This document shows positions 16,327 through 24,885 of a stretch of DNA of 64,000 nucleotides, piece after piece. The notes under the pieces were generated by a model, which was not told where the DNA came from, did not search any database, and saw nothing but the letters and a program-made list of their open reading frames with translations. Positions within the stretch are counted from its first letter, which is position 1. Every line of letters begins with the position of its first letter. The translations under genes and the position numbers were made by a program. Source of the stretch: Bacillota bacterium (GTDB lineage Bacteria; Bacillota; Clostridia; Christensenellales; SZUA-584); assembly GCA_023406895.1 (NCBI GenBank), contig JAEXTV010000031.1, positions 186,001-250,000 on the forward strand, given 5' to 3'.

Positions 16327-18132
16327 ATGGTTCTGTGTTCAGCGGTAAACATAACGAAAAGCTATGGATCTAAAACTCTATTTAAGGATATTTCACTGCA
16401 TATAAATGAAGGGGACAGGATAGGTATCGTTGGAATTAACGGGACAGGAAAGTCCACGTTTCTTAAGATCATTGCAGAGATTGAAACACCGGACGCGGGT
16501 TCAGTCACCAAAGCGAGCGGCTTAAGCGTCGGGTATTTACCTCAGAACCCCGTTTTCGATGAGAATATAACCATATTGGAGCAGGTATTAAAAGGTTCGT
16601 CAAAAAGAGATAAAGAGCATGAAGCTTATGAGGCCAAAACCATTTTAACGAATCTTGGCTTTAAGGATTTCGACAAAGATATTAGTTTGCTGTCCGGCGG
16701 AGAGAAGAAGCGTGTTTCTATTGCCAGCGCGCTAATTTGCCGATGCGACATATTGATCCTCGATGAACCCACGAATCATATTGACAACGAGATGGTCGCA
16801 TGGATGGAAAAGTATCTTCAGAATTACACCGGCGCGCTTTTGATGGTCACACATGATCGTTATTTTCTTGACAGGGTTACCAACAGAATTCTTGAGATAG
16901 ACCATGGATCGTTATACAGTTATGACGCTAATTATTCAAAGTTTCTGGAGTTGAAAGCGCAGCGCGAGGAGATGGAAATCGGGACTGAACGCAAACGCAG
17001 AAGTTTTTTGAGACGGGAGCTTGAATGGATGCAACGTGGTGCAAGGGCGCGCAGCACCAAAAGCAAAGCACGTATCGATAGATATGAAGAAATGACCAAC
17101 ATTGAGGGTCCGGCATCGGCAGAAAAGCTGGATCTTAATTCGGTAGCGTCAAGACTGGGTAAAAAGACGGTACATATTCATAACGTTTCAAAAAGCTTTC
17201 ACAACAGGCAGATCGTTAAAGACTTTGAATATATCATATTGCGTGACGACAGAATTGGCATCATAGGTAAAAATGGATGCGGCAAAACGACGCTGCTTAA
17301 GATGATACATGGTGATTTAGTCCCGGATGCAGGAACGATCGAGACAGGGGAGACAGTCAAGGTCAGCTATTATTCGCAAGAATGCGAAGAAATGGACACA
17401 TCACTGCGCGTCATCGATTATATCAAAGGAATCGCTGAAAGTATCGTAACGGTTGATGGGGTGTTAACGCCATCACAGATGCTTGAAAAGTTTCTTTTTC
17501 CGACGGATCAACAATACAATACCATTGGACGGTTATCAGGCGGTGAAAAGAAGCGCCTCTCTCTGCTAAAAACAATCATGGAGATGCCGAATATTCTTCT
17601 TTTGGATGAGCCTACGAATGATCTGGATATAATGACCCTCGTGATTCTCGAGGAGTACCTTGAGAATTTTAAAGGCGCAGTGATTGCCGTATCCCATGAC
17701 AGATATTTTTTAGATAAAGTCGCTGATAAGATATTCGAGTTCCAGGATGATGGAACTTTGAAACAATATCTAGGCGGCTATTCAGACTGTATTCGTATAA
17801 AGGAAGAAACAAAGTGTTTTGAAAAGCCTAAGGAATTGGTTAAAAAGCAGCCGATAAAAAAGGTACAGCCTAACGATAGAGAACAGAAGAAACCGAAGTT
17901 TACGTTTAACGAGCAGCGTGAGTTTGCGGTTATTGAACAAGTCATCGCAGATTTGGAACAGCAGCGAGACGCTGTAAAAAAGGATATCGAAATGAATGCC
18001 AGTGACTATGTTCTTCTGGAAGGATTGTTAAAGCAAGAAAAAGAGCTTGAAGCCTTGCTGCATGAGAAGATGGAAAGATGGCTCTATTTAAATGAGATTG
18101 CAGATCGCATTTCTGGCGGCAATCAAATATAA
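16327..18132 (+). CDS. ABC-F family ATPase, Uup-like
   Basis: About 601 residues with two ATP-binding cassettes in one chain and no membrane domain. First cassette: Walker A GINGTGKST (near residue 36), signature LSGGEKKRV, Walker B ILILDEPTNH. The linker carries many Arg/Lys (RRSFLRRELEWMQRGARARS). Second cassette: GKNGCGKTT, LSGGEKKRL, LLLDEPTND. A C-terminal coiled coil follows from ~520 (EQVIADLEQQRDAVKKDIE), the hallmark of Uup. ABC-F proteins act on the ribosome; Uup also affects DNA transposon excision and ribosome assembly. The start is placed at the ATG before VLCSAVN because the earlier ATG has no ribosome site. Confidence 0.9.
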   Translation: MVLCSAVNITKSYGSKTLFKDISLHINEGDRIGIVGINGTGKSTFLKIIAEIETPDAGSVTKASGLSVGYLPQNPVFDENITILEQVLKGSSKRDKEHEAYEAKTILTNLGFKDFDKDISLLSGGEKKRVSIASALICRCDILILDEPTNHIDNEMVAWMEKYLQNYTGALLMVTHDRYFLDRVTNRILEIDHGSLYSYDANYSKFLELKAQREEMEIGTERKRRSFLRRELEWMQRGARARSTKSKARIDRYEEMTNIEGPASAEKLDLNSVASRLGKKTVHIHNVSKSFHNRQIVKDFEYIILRDDRIGIIGKNGCGKTTLLKMIHGDLVPDAGTIETGETVKVSYYSQECEEMDTSLRVIDYIKGIAESIVTVDGVLTPSQMLEKFLFPTDQQYNTIGRLSGGEKKRLSLLKTIMEMPNILLLDEPTNDLDIMTLVILEEYLENFKGAVIAVSHDRYFLDKVADKIFEFQDDGTLKQYLGGYSDCIRIKEETKCFEKPKELVKKQPIKKVQPNDREQKKPKFTFNEQREFAVIEQVIADLEQQRDAVKKDIEMNASDYVLLEGLLKQEKELEALLHEKMERWLYLNEIADRISGGNQI

Positions 18133-18209
18133 CAGAACTGCGATGAGCATGTTAATCCAAAGCTATGTTTGTATTGACATAGCAGTGATACTGAGAGAAG
18201 GGGAACGAG

Positions 18210-18638
18210 ATGCATATATTCGTTGATGCCGATGCTTGTCCCGTAAAAGATATCATTGTTCGTGTTGCAAGAGAAAATAATCTGCCAGTGACAATGATTA
18301 TTGATTCAAGCCATGAACTTAAAGACCAATACAGCACTGTCATCACGGTCGAAAAGGGAAAAGACAGCGTTGATCTCGTACTGATCAATCAGGTAAAACG
18401 TGGGGATATCGTTGTAACACAAGATTATGGACTTGCAGCCCTTGTATTAGGGAAATCTGCAAAAGCAATTAACCAGAACGGTCTCGTTTTTTCAAACGAC
18501 AATATAGACCGATTGCTCATGGAACGGCACGTCGGGCAGAAGATTCGCCGAGGCGGAGGAAGAACCAAAGGGCCGCGTAAGCGTACACGCGAAGATGACC
18601 AGCGGTTTGAGAAGGCACTTCTGCAGATCATAAAATAA
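18210..18638 (+). CDS. YaiI/YqxD family protein (DUF188)
   Basis: 142 residues, standard size. Diagnostic N-terminus MHIFVDADACPVKD and VDLVLINQVKRGDIVVTQDYG, then the basic block IRRGGGRTKGPRKRT near 112. The family has a PIN-like fold with clustered acidic residues and is suspected to be a nuclease, but its function is not established. GAAGGGGAACGAG precedes the ATG. Confidence 0.92.
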   Translation: MHIFVDADACPVKDIIVRVARENNLPVTMIIDSSHELKDQYSTVITVEKGKDSVDLVLINQVKRGDIVVTQDYGLAALVLGKSAKAINQNGLVFSNDNIDRLLMERHVGQKIRRGGGRTKGPRKRTREDDQRFEKALLQIIK

Positions 18639-18718
18639 CGTGTACGAGTATTGCAAAGCTATGAAAGAAAAAAAGGTCATTTGAGTGGAATGCCCACGAC
18701 ATGACTTAAAAGGAAAAA

Positions 18719-18782
18719 TTAATTGTATCAATCTCGGTCATAAGCAGCTTGTCATTGTTTCAATATAAGGCTGTTTTTATTA
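18719..18782. repeat. Short interspersed repeat (AATTGTATCAATCT family)
   Basis: Begins AATTGTATCAATCTCGGTC and continues TAAGCAGCTTGTCATTGTTTCAAT, then AAGGCTGTTTTTAT. The same word order occurs at about 19672-19735, and a partial relative starts at about 3479. The inner arms ATTGTATCAAT and ATTGTTTCAAT are nearly inverted. Confidence 0.6.
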
Positions 18783-18879
18783 TGTCTTTTCACGATGACC
18801 AATATATAGTAATATTAACATTAACAGCGGTAATGTCTGCAGCATCATCGCCTCGGCCTGGGTTGAGTAGGAGGGAACT

Positions 18880-19398
18880 ATGAAATCAATTGAAACTTTA
18901 AAAAATAGATTGACTAATAATAGCACTTTATTTGTACAAAGCGAAGGCGGCTTTGCTGGAGAAATGGGATTTGAATGGAGAAATCCTGCTACTGATTTTG
19001 AAATTAAAGATTTTGAAGCACGACACAACATTGCCCTACCTAATGATTTTAAGGATTTCCTTAAAATTTCTAACGGTGCAATGTTTTTTAAGGATGTCCA
19101 ATATGGACAATGGGGTTGTAAAATCTACGGATTAGATGAAGTCATTAAAATAACTAATGAAGTTAAGGGATGGGGCTATGAGTTAAAGCCAGAATGGCTT
19201 GTTTTTGCCACTTGGTTAGGTGATTGTGATATTCTTGTTTTTGATCTTAAGAAAAGCGAAGCTGGGGCTAATAATTATATTGTAGATGGAGAACAAGGGG
19301 AACGAGTTGAAGACTGGGTAAATATTAAAGGCAACTTTGAGAAGTGGATAGATAGATTGATTGTCGCTCAAGGTTCAAAATACTGGAGATGGTATTGA
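18880..19398 (+). CDS. SMI1/KNR4 (SUKH-1) family protein
   Basis: 172 residues. The SUKH signature is clear: EARHNIALPNDFKDFLKISN (residues 48-67), then GAMFF, a central CKIYGLDEVIKI, and WLVFATWLGDCDILVFDL. SUKH proteins commonly act as immunity proteins against polymorphic toxins, but many are orphans. No toxin gene is adjacent here. TAGGAGGGAACT precedes the ATG. The gene is AT-rich and surrounded by short repeats, which fits accessory DNA. Confidence 0.88.
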   Translation: MKSIETLKNRLTNNSTLFVQSEGGFAGEMGFEWRNPATDFEIKDFEARHNIALPNDFKDFLKISNGAMFFKDVQYGQWGCKIYGLDEVIKITNEVKGWGYELKPEWLVFATWLGDCDILVFDLKKSEAGANNYIVDGEQGERVEDWVNIKGNFEKWIDRLIVAQGSKYWRWY

Positions 19399-19847
19399 TT
19401 GATGTCCGCTACGATGGTGTGTTCTAAGTAATGATTTTAATGATGATATTTATGGATTTTAGGGTCAGCAGGCTTAATGTTATTTTTGAAATAAAGTATT
19501 AGAAGAATTGCAAGCAAAAGAGGAAAAATTAGTGGTTCTTTCTCCAAGCAAATATCTAATGCCATACACGCAGTTTCGCAGATCTTTCGTTATTCTTAAA
19601 GGCGTTTGCACCCCCCTCCGCTAAAATACACCCCCTCTTTCAATAAAACGGGTAACCGTTAAATTGTATCAATCTAGTTCATTTTAGACAAATAAGCAGT
19701 CTGTCATTGATACAATGGCAGGCTGTTTTATTAATTACAGCGGGTAATTGAAAGCGACGATTGTCTGGCCGAACTACGCATACAAGGAATGACTCTCTGA
19801 AAAATGGGTGCAACCATTATGGCAACACACCAGGGCACCCTGTGAAA
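19399..19847. other. Gap with a repeat copy and a long inverted repeat
   Basis: No gene. From about 19648 it holds GGGTAACCGTTAAATTGTATCAATCT, a copy of the repeat near 18720. Within it ATTGTATCAAT (19666-19676) is matched 3' by ATTGATACAAT (about 19707-19717), a perfect 11-base inverted repeat that could fold. Confidence 0.5.
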
Positions 19848-21041
19848 TTACGCAGAGGGCGCTATTTCCGGCTTCCGCATCCACCACAAGCATGGCTTGA
19901 ATGACATATCGAGGTCGGCCTCGGTGTAGGTTCCGCCGTCGATCAGTATCTCCTGAATGTTGTCGACCGTTACCACATAAGGATCGCAAAGGAAGGAGGG
20001 GACTTGCTTTATACCGTTATCTGACATACTAAAAGCTATACCGTTGGATTGAAGCTCGGATCCGGTATGCTGAATTTCTCCGTCTGTCATGACCGCGTCA
20101 ACTATTTGGATAACTTCAGCAGCGAGTATGCGCGTATCAGGAAATACCGACATCGACTGCTTGCCGTTTTTTATGGCGATCACATTGGGCTTATCGCAAT
20201 CCATGCCGGTGATGATTGGAAATTCGGTATATTCGGCATCTTCAAGAGAAGTGATGATACCAAGGGCAATAGAATCGTTCGGGGAGAGCACTGCGTCCAA
20301 CTTATCTCTGGCGTAATACTCAGTGAGGAGGCCATCCATTCTCGTTTTCGCTTCCTCGGATTTCCAACCATCTGTCGCGACATCTATCATGTCGATCTGC
20401 CCGCTCTTCACAACCAACTGGCCGTTATCAATATAGGGCTTCAGAACACCCATAGCACTTTTATAGTAAGCCATCACGTTGCCATCATCGGGGGATCCAG
20501 TAAAAAGCTCAATGTAGAAAGGCCCTTTTCCGTTCTTCAATCCCAGAGCTTCCTCGATATACTCGCCCTGAAGAGCGCCGTATCTGAAAAAGTCGAACGC
20601 CACATAATAGTCCACATTCACCGTGTTCGTGAGCAGACGATTATATGCGATGACCGTCACATCGGCGGCTTTGGCTTCCGCCAGTACAGAATTTAGCGCG
20701 GCGCCGTCTATGGAGGCGATAATCATCACCTTGCAGCCTTTGGCGATCAACTCCTCAATCTGGCTGTTCTGTGTCGTCTGATTATTGTCGGCGTACATAA
20801 GGTCTACGGTGTAACCCTTCGCTTCGAGCTGGTATTTTATATCGGCACCATCTTGTTCCCAACGCGGAAGTGACTTGGTGGGCATTGCAACGCCAATATC
20901 GGGGGCGCAAGAGGTTATCGGAGTATTAGAGGCCGTGATATCTGGCGTTACAGTCGTTTCGGGTGGATCAGGGGTTTGCTGACAGCCGACGAGGCCAAAC
21001 ATCAGCAATACCGTAAGTACTAATGCTGTGATATTCCTCAT
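19848..21041 (-). CDS. Sugar-binding lipoprotein, ChvE/xylose-type periplasmic-binding fold
   Basis: About 397 residues. A signal peptide ends in the lipobox LVGC (Cys near 20). The mature part is a type I periplasmic-binding fold: DIGVAMPTKSLPRWEQDG, YADNNQTTQNSQIEELI, IIASIDGAALNSVL, VLSPNDSIALGII and the GMDCDKPNVIAIKNGKQSM block, all typical of the ChvE/xylose-binding group. Such proteins deliver aldoses to an ABC importer or to a sensor kinase. No permease, ATPase or kinase is adjacent, so this is an orphan. The start is the ATG after GGAGGAAAACG; a longer frame upstream has no such site. Confidence 0.88.
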   Translation of the reverse strand: MRNITALVLTVLLMFGLVGCQQTPDPPETTVTPDITASNTPITSCAPDIGVAMPTKSLPRWEQDGADIKYQLEAKGYTVDLMYADNNQTTQNSQIEELIAKGCKVMIIASIDGAALNSVLAEAKAADVTVIAYNRLLTNTVNVDYYVAFDFFRYGALQGEYIEEALGLKNGKGPFYIELFTGSPDDGNVMAYYKSAMGVLKPYIDNGQLVVKSGQIDMIDVATDGWKSEEAKTRMDGLLTEYYARDKLDAVLSPNDSIALGIITSLEDAEYTEFPIITGMDCDKPNVIAIKNGKQSMSVFPDTRILAAEVIQIVDAVMTDGEIQHTGSELQSNGIAFSMSDNGIKQVPSFLCDPYVVTVDNIQEILIDGGTYTEADLDMSFKPCLWWMRKPEIAPSA

Positions 21042-21429
21042 ATCGTTTTCCTCCATATTATCCCGATGTTCGTAAAGCCAATGCAACCCAGGGGCATGTA
21101 TCGAATGCGCTAAAGCCAATAGCGGATAAATATAATATACTCACTCAGCAGCAGCGATATAAATTCCGTCGAGAAGTTCGTGCTTATGCGCAGTGGTACA
21201 GCAAACGTGTGGCCGATAATATTCTCTCATAGTACATTCCCTTTTCTGTATACACTGTGAGAAAAGCATACCCTTTATAAGCACGTTATAACATAAAGCC
21301 CAAAGATATGAAACAATAATAATAAATTAGCAGTACCAAAAACAGACATTAATTGAAAAGCTCGTCGAAGGCAGGGGCAGTCTGGGCCCCCAATATGAGT
21401 AAACATGGCATGCACTCATATAAACAGGC
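21042..21429. other. Intergenic region
   Basis: Lies between two minus-strand genes. It is AT-rich on the side next to the ABC-F stop codon. No hairpin with a T-run, gene or repeat was recognised. Confidence 0.4.
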
Positions 21430-22983
21430 TTATACGATCTTGTTTGTCCAGTTCTCCACATTCCACACATGGGTAACCCAGCCTTCATAAAACTCCGGTT
21501 CATGGCAAACCAGCAAAACTGTCCCTTTAAACTCAATAATGGCTTTTTGAAGCGCTTCCTTTGCGTCAACATCAAGATGATTCGTCGGCTCGTCGAGCAC
21601 CAAAAAGTTAACGTTCTTGAGCATCAGCTTGCAAATGCGCACCTTTGCGTTTTCTCCGCCTGAGAGCACCTTCATCTGGCTTGTGATATGGTTTGTGGTC
21701 AGCCCGCACTTGGCCAGCGCCGCGCGCACCTCTGCGTTTGTTAACCCCGGGTACTCGGCCCATATTTCATCAAACGCCGTCCTGTCGCTTAACACCTCTT
21801 CCTGCTCGAAATACCCTTGCTGAACATAGGTGTCGAGCTCACATTCGCCCGAAACCGGTGGGATAAGGCCAAGTAAAGTTTTTAACAACGTGGATTTACC
21901 GAGCCCGTTAACGCCTTTGATAGCCACCTTCTGTCCGCGCTCCAGCTCGAAGCTGATCGGTTTTGTGAGCGGATCACCATACCCCAAAACCAAATCCTTC
22001 GCGTTCACGATGATTTTCCCCGGCGTCTTTGCTTCGGAAAACTTAAAGATTGGTTTAATTTTTTCTCTGACTCGCTCTATAATTTCCATTTTATCCAGCT
22101 TTTTTTGACGGCTCTTGGCCATATTTGCCGTGGCCACGCGTGCCTTGTTGCGCGCTATAAAATCCTCCAATTGGCCAATCTCTTTTTGCTGGCGTTCATA
22201 AGCCTTTTCGAGCTGAAGCTTTTTTAGGTTATACATATCTTGAAACTGTACATAATTTCCGGTATACCGTGTAAACACCGCGTTCTCAACGTGATAAACC
22301 ACATTGACGACATCGTTTAAAAAGGAAATATCATGCGATACCAAAATGAAAGCATTCTCGTATTCCTGCAAATAGTTTTTCAGCCATGCAATATGGTTTT
22401 CATCTAAAAAGTTTGTCGGCTCGTCCAAAATCAGTATCATGGGATTTTGCAGCAGCAGCTTTGTCAGCAACACTTTAACGCGCTGACCGCCGCTCAGGTC
22501 TTGAACATCGCGATCAAGCCCGATATCACACAGACCAAGACCGTTTGCAATCTCCTCGATTTTAAAGTCAATGGTGTAGTAACCATTATGCTCAAGGCTG
22601 TGCTGTATATCACCGGCCTCTTCTAAGAGCGCGGCCATCTCATCCTCGTCGCAGGATGCCATGCGCTCGTACATCGCATTCAGTTCGGTTTCAAGATCGA
22701 CCATGTATTGAAAGGCTTCGCGCAAAACCTCACGTATCGTCTTTCCCTTGGTCAGCGTCGTGTATTGATCAAGGTACCCGGTTGTCACACGACTGCACCA
22801 CTCCACCGTGCCTTGGTCCGGCATAAGCTTGCCGGTGATGATATTTAAAAATGTGGATTTTCCCTCGCCGTTCGCGCCGACCAGCCCCACATGTTCGCCC
22901 TTCAGCAGGCGAAAGGATGCATCCTCTAAAATCCGCCTGGCACCAAAGCCGTGAGTGACATGTTCGACGTTTAATATACTCAT
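21430..22983 (-). CDS. ABC-F family ATPase
   Basis: 517 residues, two ATPase cassettes, no membrane domain. First: GANGEGKST (Walker A), LSGGQRVKV, LILDEPTNFLD. The linker helices are YNLKKLQLEKAYERQQKE onward, containing NKARVATANMAKSRQKKL, typical of the ABC-F inter-domain region. Second: GVNGLGKST, LSGGENAKV, LVLDEPTNHLD. The short length and absence of a C-terminal coiled coil separate it from Uup and place it near YbiT/YkpA-type or ribosome-protection members. The leader carries a strong promoter and a hairpin before the start, a layout used by antibiotic-inducible ABC-F genes. Resistance function cannot be judged from sequence. Confidence 0.9.
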   Translation of the reverse strand: MSILNVEHVTHGFGARRILEDASFRLLKGEHVGLVGANGEGKSTFLNIITGKLMPDQGTVEWCSRVTTGYLDQYTTLTKGKTIREVLREAFQYMVDLETELNAMYERMASCDEDEMAALLEEAGDIQHSLEHNGYYTIDFKIEEIANGLGLCDIGLDRDVQDLSGGQRVKVLLTKLLLQNPMILILDEPTNFLDENHIAWLKNYLQEYENAFILVSHDISFLNDVVNVVYHVENAVFTRYTGNYVQFQDMYNLKKLQLEKAYERQQKEIGQLEDFIARNKARVATANMAKSRQKKLDKMEIIERVREKIKPIFKFSEAKTPGKIIVNAKDLVLGYGDPLTKPISFELERGQKVAIKGVNGLGKSTLLKTLLGLIPPVSGECELDTYVQQGYFEQEEVLSDRTAFDEIWAEYPGLTNAEVRAALAKCGLTTNHITSQMKVLSGGENAKVRICKLMLKNVNFLVLDEPTNHLDVDAKEALQKAIIEFKGTVLLVCHEPEFYEGWVTHVWNVENWTNKIV

Positions 22984-23014
22984 AAATCCTCCGATTATAG
23001 GTTGATAACTAAAG

Positions 23015-23046
23015 AAAGCCTTTTGAAGTGACTCTTCAAGGCTTTT
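23015..23046 (-). promoter_or_regulatory. Leader hairpin, possible attenuator of the ABC-F gene
   Basis: On the minus strand AAAGCCTTGAAG pairs with CTTCAAAAGGCTTT (12 bp, two-base bulge, five-base loop), followed by CTTTAGTT. It lies between the promoter and the GGAGG site of the ABC-F gene. A 21-codon GTG frame runs through it, but that frame has no ribosome binding site. Confidence 0.45.
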
Positions 23047-23068
23047 ATAGATTTAAGCACGTTTTTCT

Positions 23069-23096
23069 ATTATACCTCGCAAACACGAAAATGCAA
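23069..23096 (-). promoter_or_regulatory. Sigma-A type promoter of the ABC-F gene
   Basis: On the minus strand TTGCAT, 16 bases, TATAAT, placing transcription start about 80 bases before the ABC-F start codon. Confidence 0.65.
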
Positions 23097-23360
23097 AGCG
23101 CGAGCGAAGTGATTCTTTTGGTGATACAAAAGCTAATAAGAAGAACAAGACAAGGTTGGGTACAGCCCATTAAAGACGGCTCAATCGAATTTTTGCGCTC
23201 ACGCTGAATAGTGGTGCAAACATTAAAAAGGGTATATAATGTCAGCAAACGATTTTGTTTTTATAGGCAGAAGCACAGTAAAATGGAAGAGAGTCTGCCG
23301 ATATGCAGCCCCGGCGAGCCATAATAATTAAACAGTTCAATGCAAGGAGATAACGTTGAA

Positions 23361-23858
23361 ATGGTCATAATATACGAGTCCAAAACAGGCTTTACCAAAA
23401 GATATGCCGAGATGCTCGCTGCGAAGACGGGATTCAAGGTGTATCCGGTCAAGGATGTATCCAAGGTGAATCGGAATGAAGGAATTGTTTTTCTTGGCTG
23501 GATGAAGGTCGGGAAGATACAGGGCCTTAAAAAACTGCGAAAATACAACGTCAAAGCGGTTTGCGGCTCGGGTACCGGGCGAACGGCTGAGCCAAGTACC
23601 GAAACGGTTATCGCCAGAAATAAACTTGAAGGTAAACAGTTCTACTATTTACGCGGCGGGTGTTTCCCGTTGAACGAACTGAAGGGGATGGATAAAATCA
23701 TGCTGTCCATGTTCGTCAAGGTGCTGAAAAACCGCGCCGACAAGGACGACAAAACGCAGGAATCGATTGCGATTATAGAAAACGGTTTTGATGGCGTTGA
23801 AGAAATCAATCTTGAGCCTGTATACAAATGGCTGAACGAAAACGTAACGGAGGGCTGA
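23361..23858 (+). CDS. Flavodoxin-domain protein
   Basis: About 165 residues. The N-terminus MVIIYESKTGFTKRYAEML is the FMN phosphate-binding loop and first helix of flavodoxins. FLGWMKVGKIQGL and YYLRGGCFPLNEL fit the later FMN-contacting loops of the flavodoxin/protoporphyrinogen-oxidase-like group. The start is the ATG 11 bases after AAGGAG. Its stop lies just ahead of an SDR oxidoreductase, so the two probably form an operon. The electron partner is unknown. Confidence 0.85.
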   Translation: MVIIYESKTGFTKRYAEMLAAKTGFKVYPVKDVSKVNRNEGIVFLGWMKVGKIQGLKKLRKYNVKAVCGSGTGRTAEPSTETVIARNKLEGKQFYYLRGGCFPLNELKGMDKIMLSMFVKVLKNRADKDDKTQESIAIIENGFDGVEEINLEPVYKWLNENVTEG

Positions 23859-23860
23859 TT

Positions 23861-24649
23861 ATGAAAAATGTTGTGATTACCGGCAGCACACGCGGGATTG
23901 GTTTTGCTATGGCAAAGGCGTTTCTGCAGGCCGGATGCCAGGTCACGCTGTCCGGCAGGGGCGAAACGCTGCCGGAAGAAACCATCACTTCGCTGTCGCC
24001 ATCTAAGGAAAAGTATATTTATGTATCGTGCAACGTACAGGACAAAGCCAGCCTGCAAAATCTGTGGGATATCTCTGCAAAGCAATGGGGCGGCATAGAT
24101 ATATGGATCAATAACGCGGGGCAAAACGCGCCGCACCTGTTTTCATGGGAAACGGACGAGCCTTACACGGAAAACGTTATAAAAACAAATATCACAGGCA
24201 TGATATTCGGTTCTCAAGTGGCGGCAGCGGGCATGGTGAATCAGGGCCGCGGCGCGATATACAGCATGGAGGGTTTGGGCTCCAACAACATGATCCAGAT
24301 CAAAACAATATTGTACGGCACCACCAAATGCGCGTTGACGTACTTTATGAAAGGGCTCGCCAAAGAGCTTGAAGGAACGGGCGTCATTGCGGGGAGATTA
24401 TCGCCGGGCATGATGCTGACTGACTTTATCACAAAAACACCGGACGGCGATGAGTCTGATGTGATAGCCGATGAGAAGTTTAAAAAGATATTCAATATAT
24501 TGGCGGACAAGCCTGAGACGGTCGCGGAATTCTTTGTACCCAAAATGCTCAGCAACACAAAGAACGACGCCCATATTGAATGGCTCACAAACGCAAAGGC
24601 AACCTGGCGTTTTATGACGGCGGGGCGGCGTCAGGGCAGGCTCCTATAG
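23861..24649 (+). CDS. Short-chain dehydrogenase/reductase (SDR)
   Basis: About 262 residues, classical SDR length. Cofactor motif TGSTRGIGFAMA (residues ~7-18), NNAG near 85, active-site Tyr and Lys in LYGTTKCAL, and the post-catalytic loop RLSPGMMLTDFI. An Arg after the glycine motif region (LSGRG) suggests NADPH preference. GGAGG lies 7 bases before the ATG. It starts two bases after the stop of the flavodoxin-domain gene. The substrate is not predictable. Confidence 0.9.
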   Translation: MKNVVITGSTRGIGFAMAKAFLQAGCQVTLSGRGETLPEETITSLSPSKEKYIYVSCNVQDKASLQNLWDISAKQWGGIDIWINNAGQNAPHLFSWETDEPYTENVIKTNITGMIFGSQVAAAGMVNQGRGAIYSMEGLGSNNMIQIKTILYGTTKCALTYFMKGLAKELEGTGVIAGRLSPGMMLTDFITKTPDGDESDVIADEKFKKIFNILADKPETVAEFFVPKMLSNTKNDAHIEWLTNAKATWRFMTAGRRQGRLL

Positions 24650-24760
24650 GGTGACCAAGTCGATTGCGCAGTCTGCACGTCCCCGCGTGTTAATATAATC
24701 ATTCAGCTCCGGCGAAGGTTTTACGTGCTCTATGCGGAATGACGCCCCGATACAGAGGGG
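24644..24760 (-). pseudogene. Possible C-terminal remnant of a lost gene
   Basis: A 38-codon minus-strand frame without a start codon (ends RADCAIDLVTL, contains RIEHVKPSPELNDYI) reads like a true protein C-terminus. It overlaps the last bases of the SDR gene. The part upstream is interrupted by stops, so it would be a fragment left by deletion. Family not recognised. Confidence 0.3.
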
Positions 24761-24885
24761 TTATGCTTGCCGAGTCAGAGAAGCTTATTGTTTGCCGACG
24801 ATTGTCTTAGATGAGACCCCACATATTTACATATCAATTCAACAGGCTCCTTAATCATCCATCAAATAAGAAAGGATTTCGAAAA

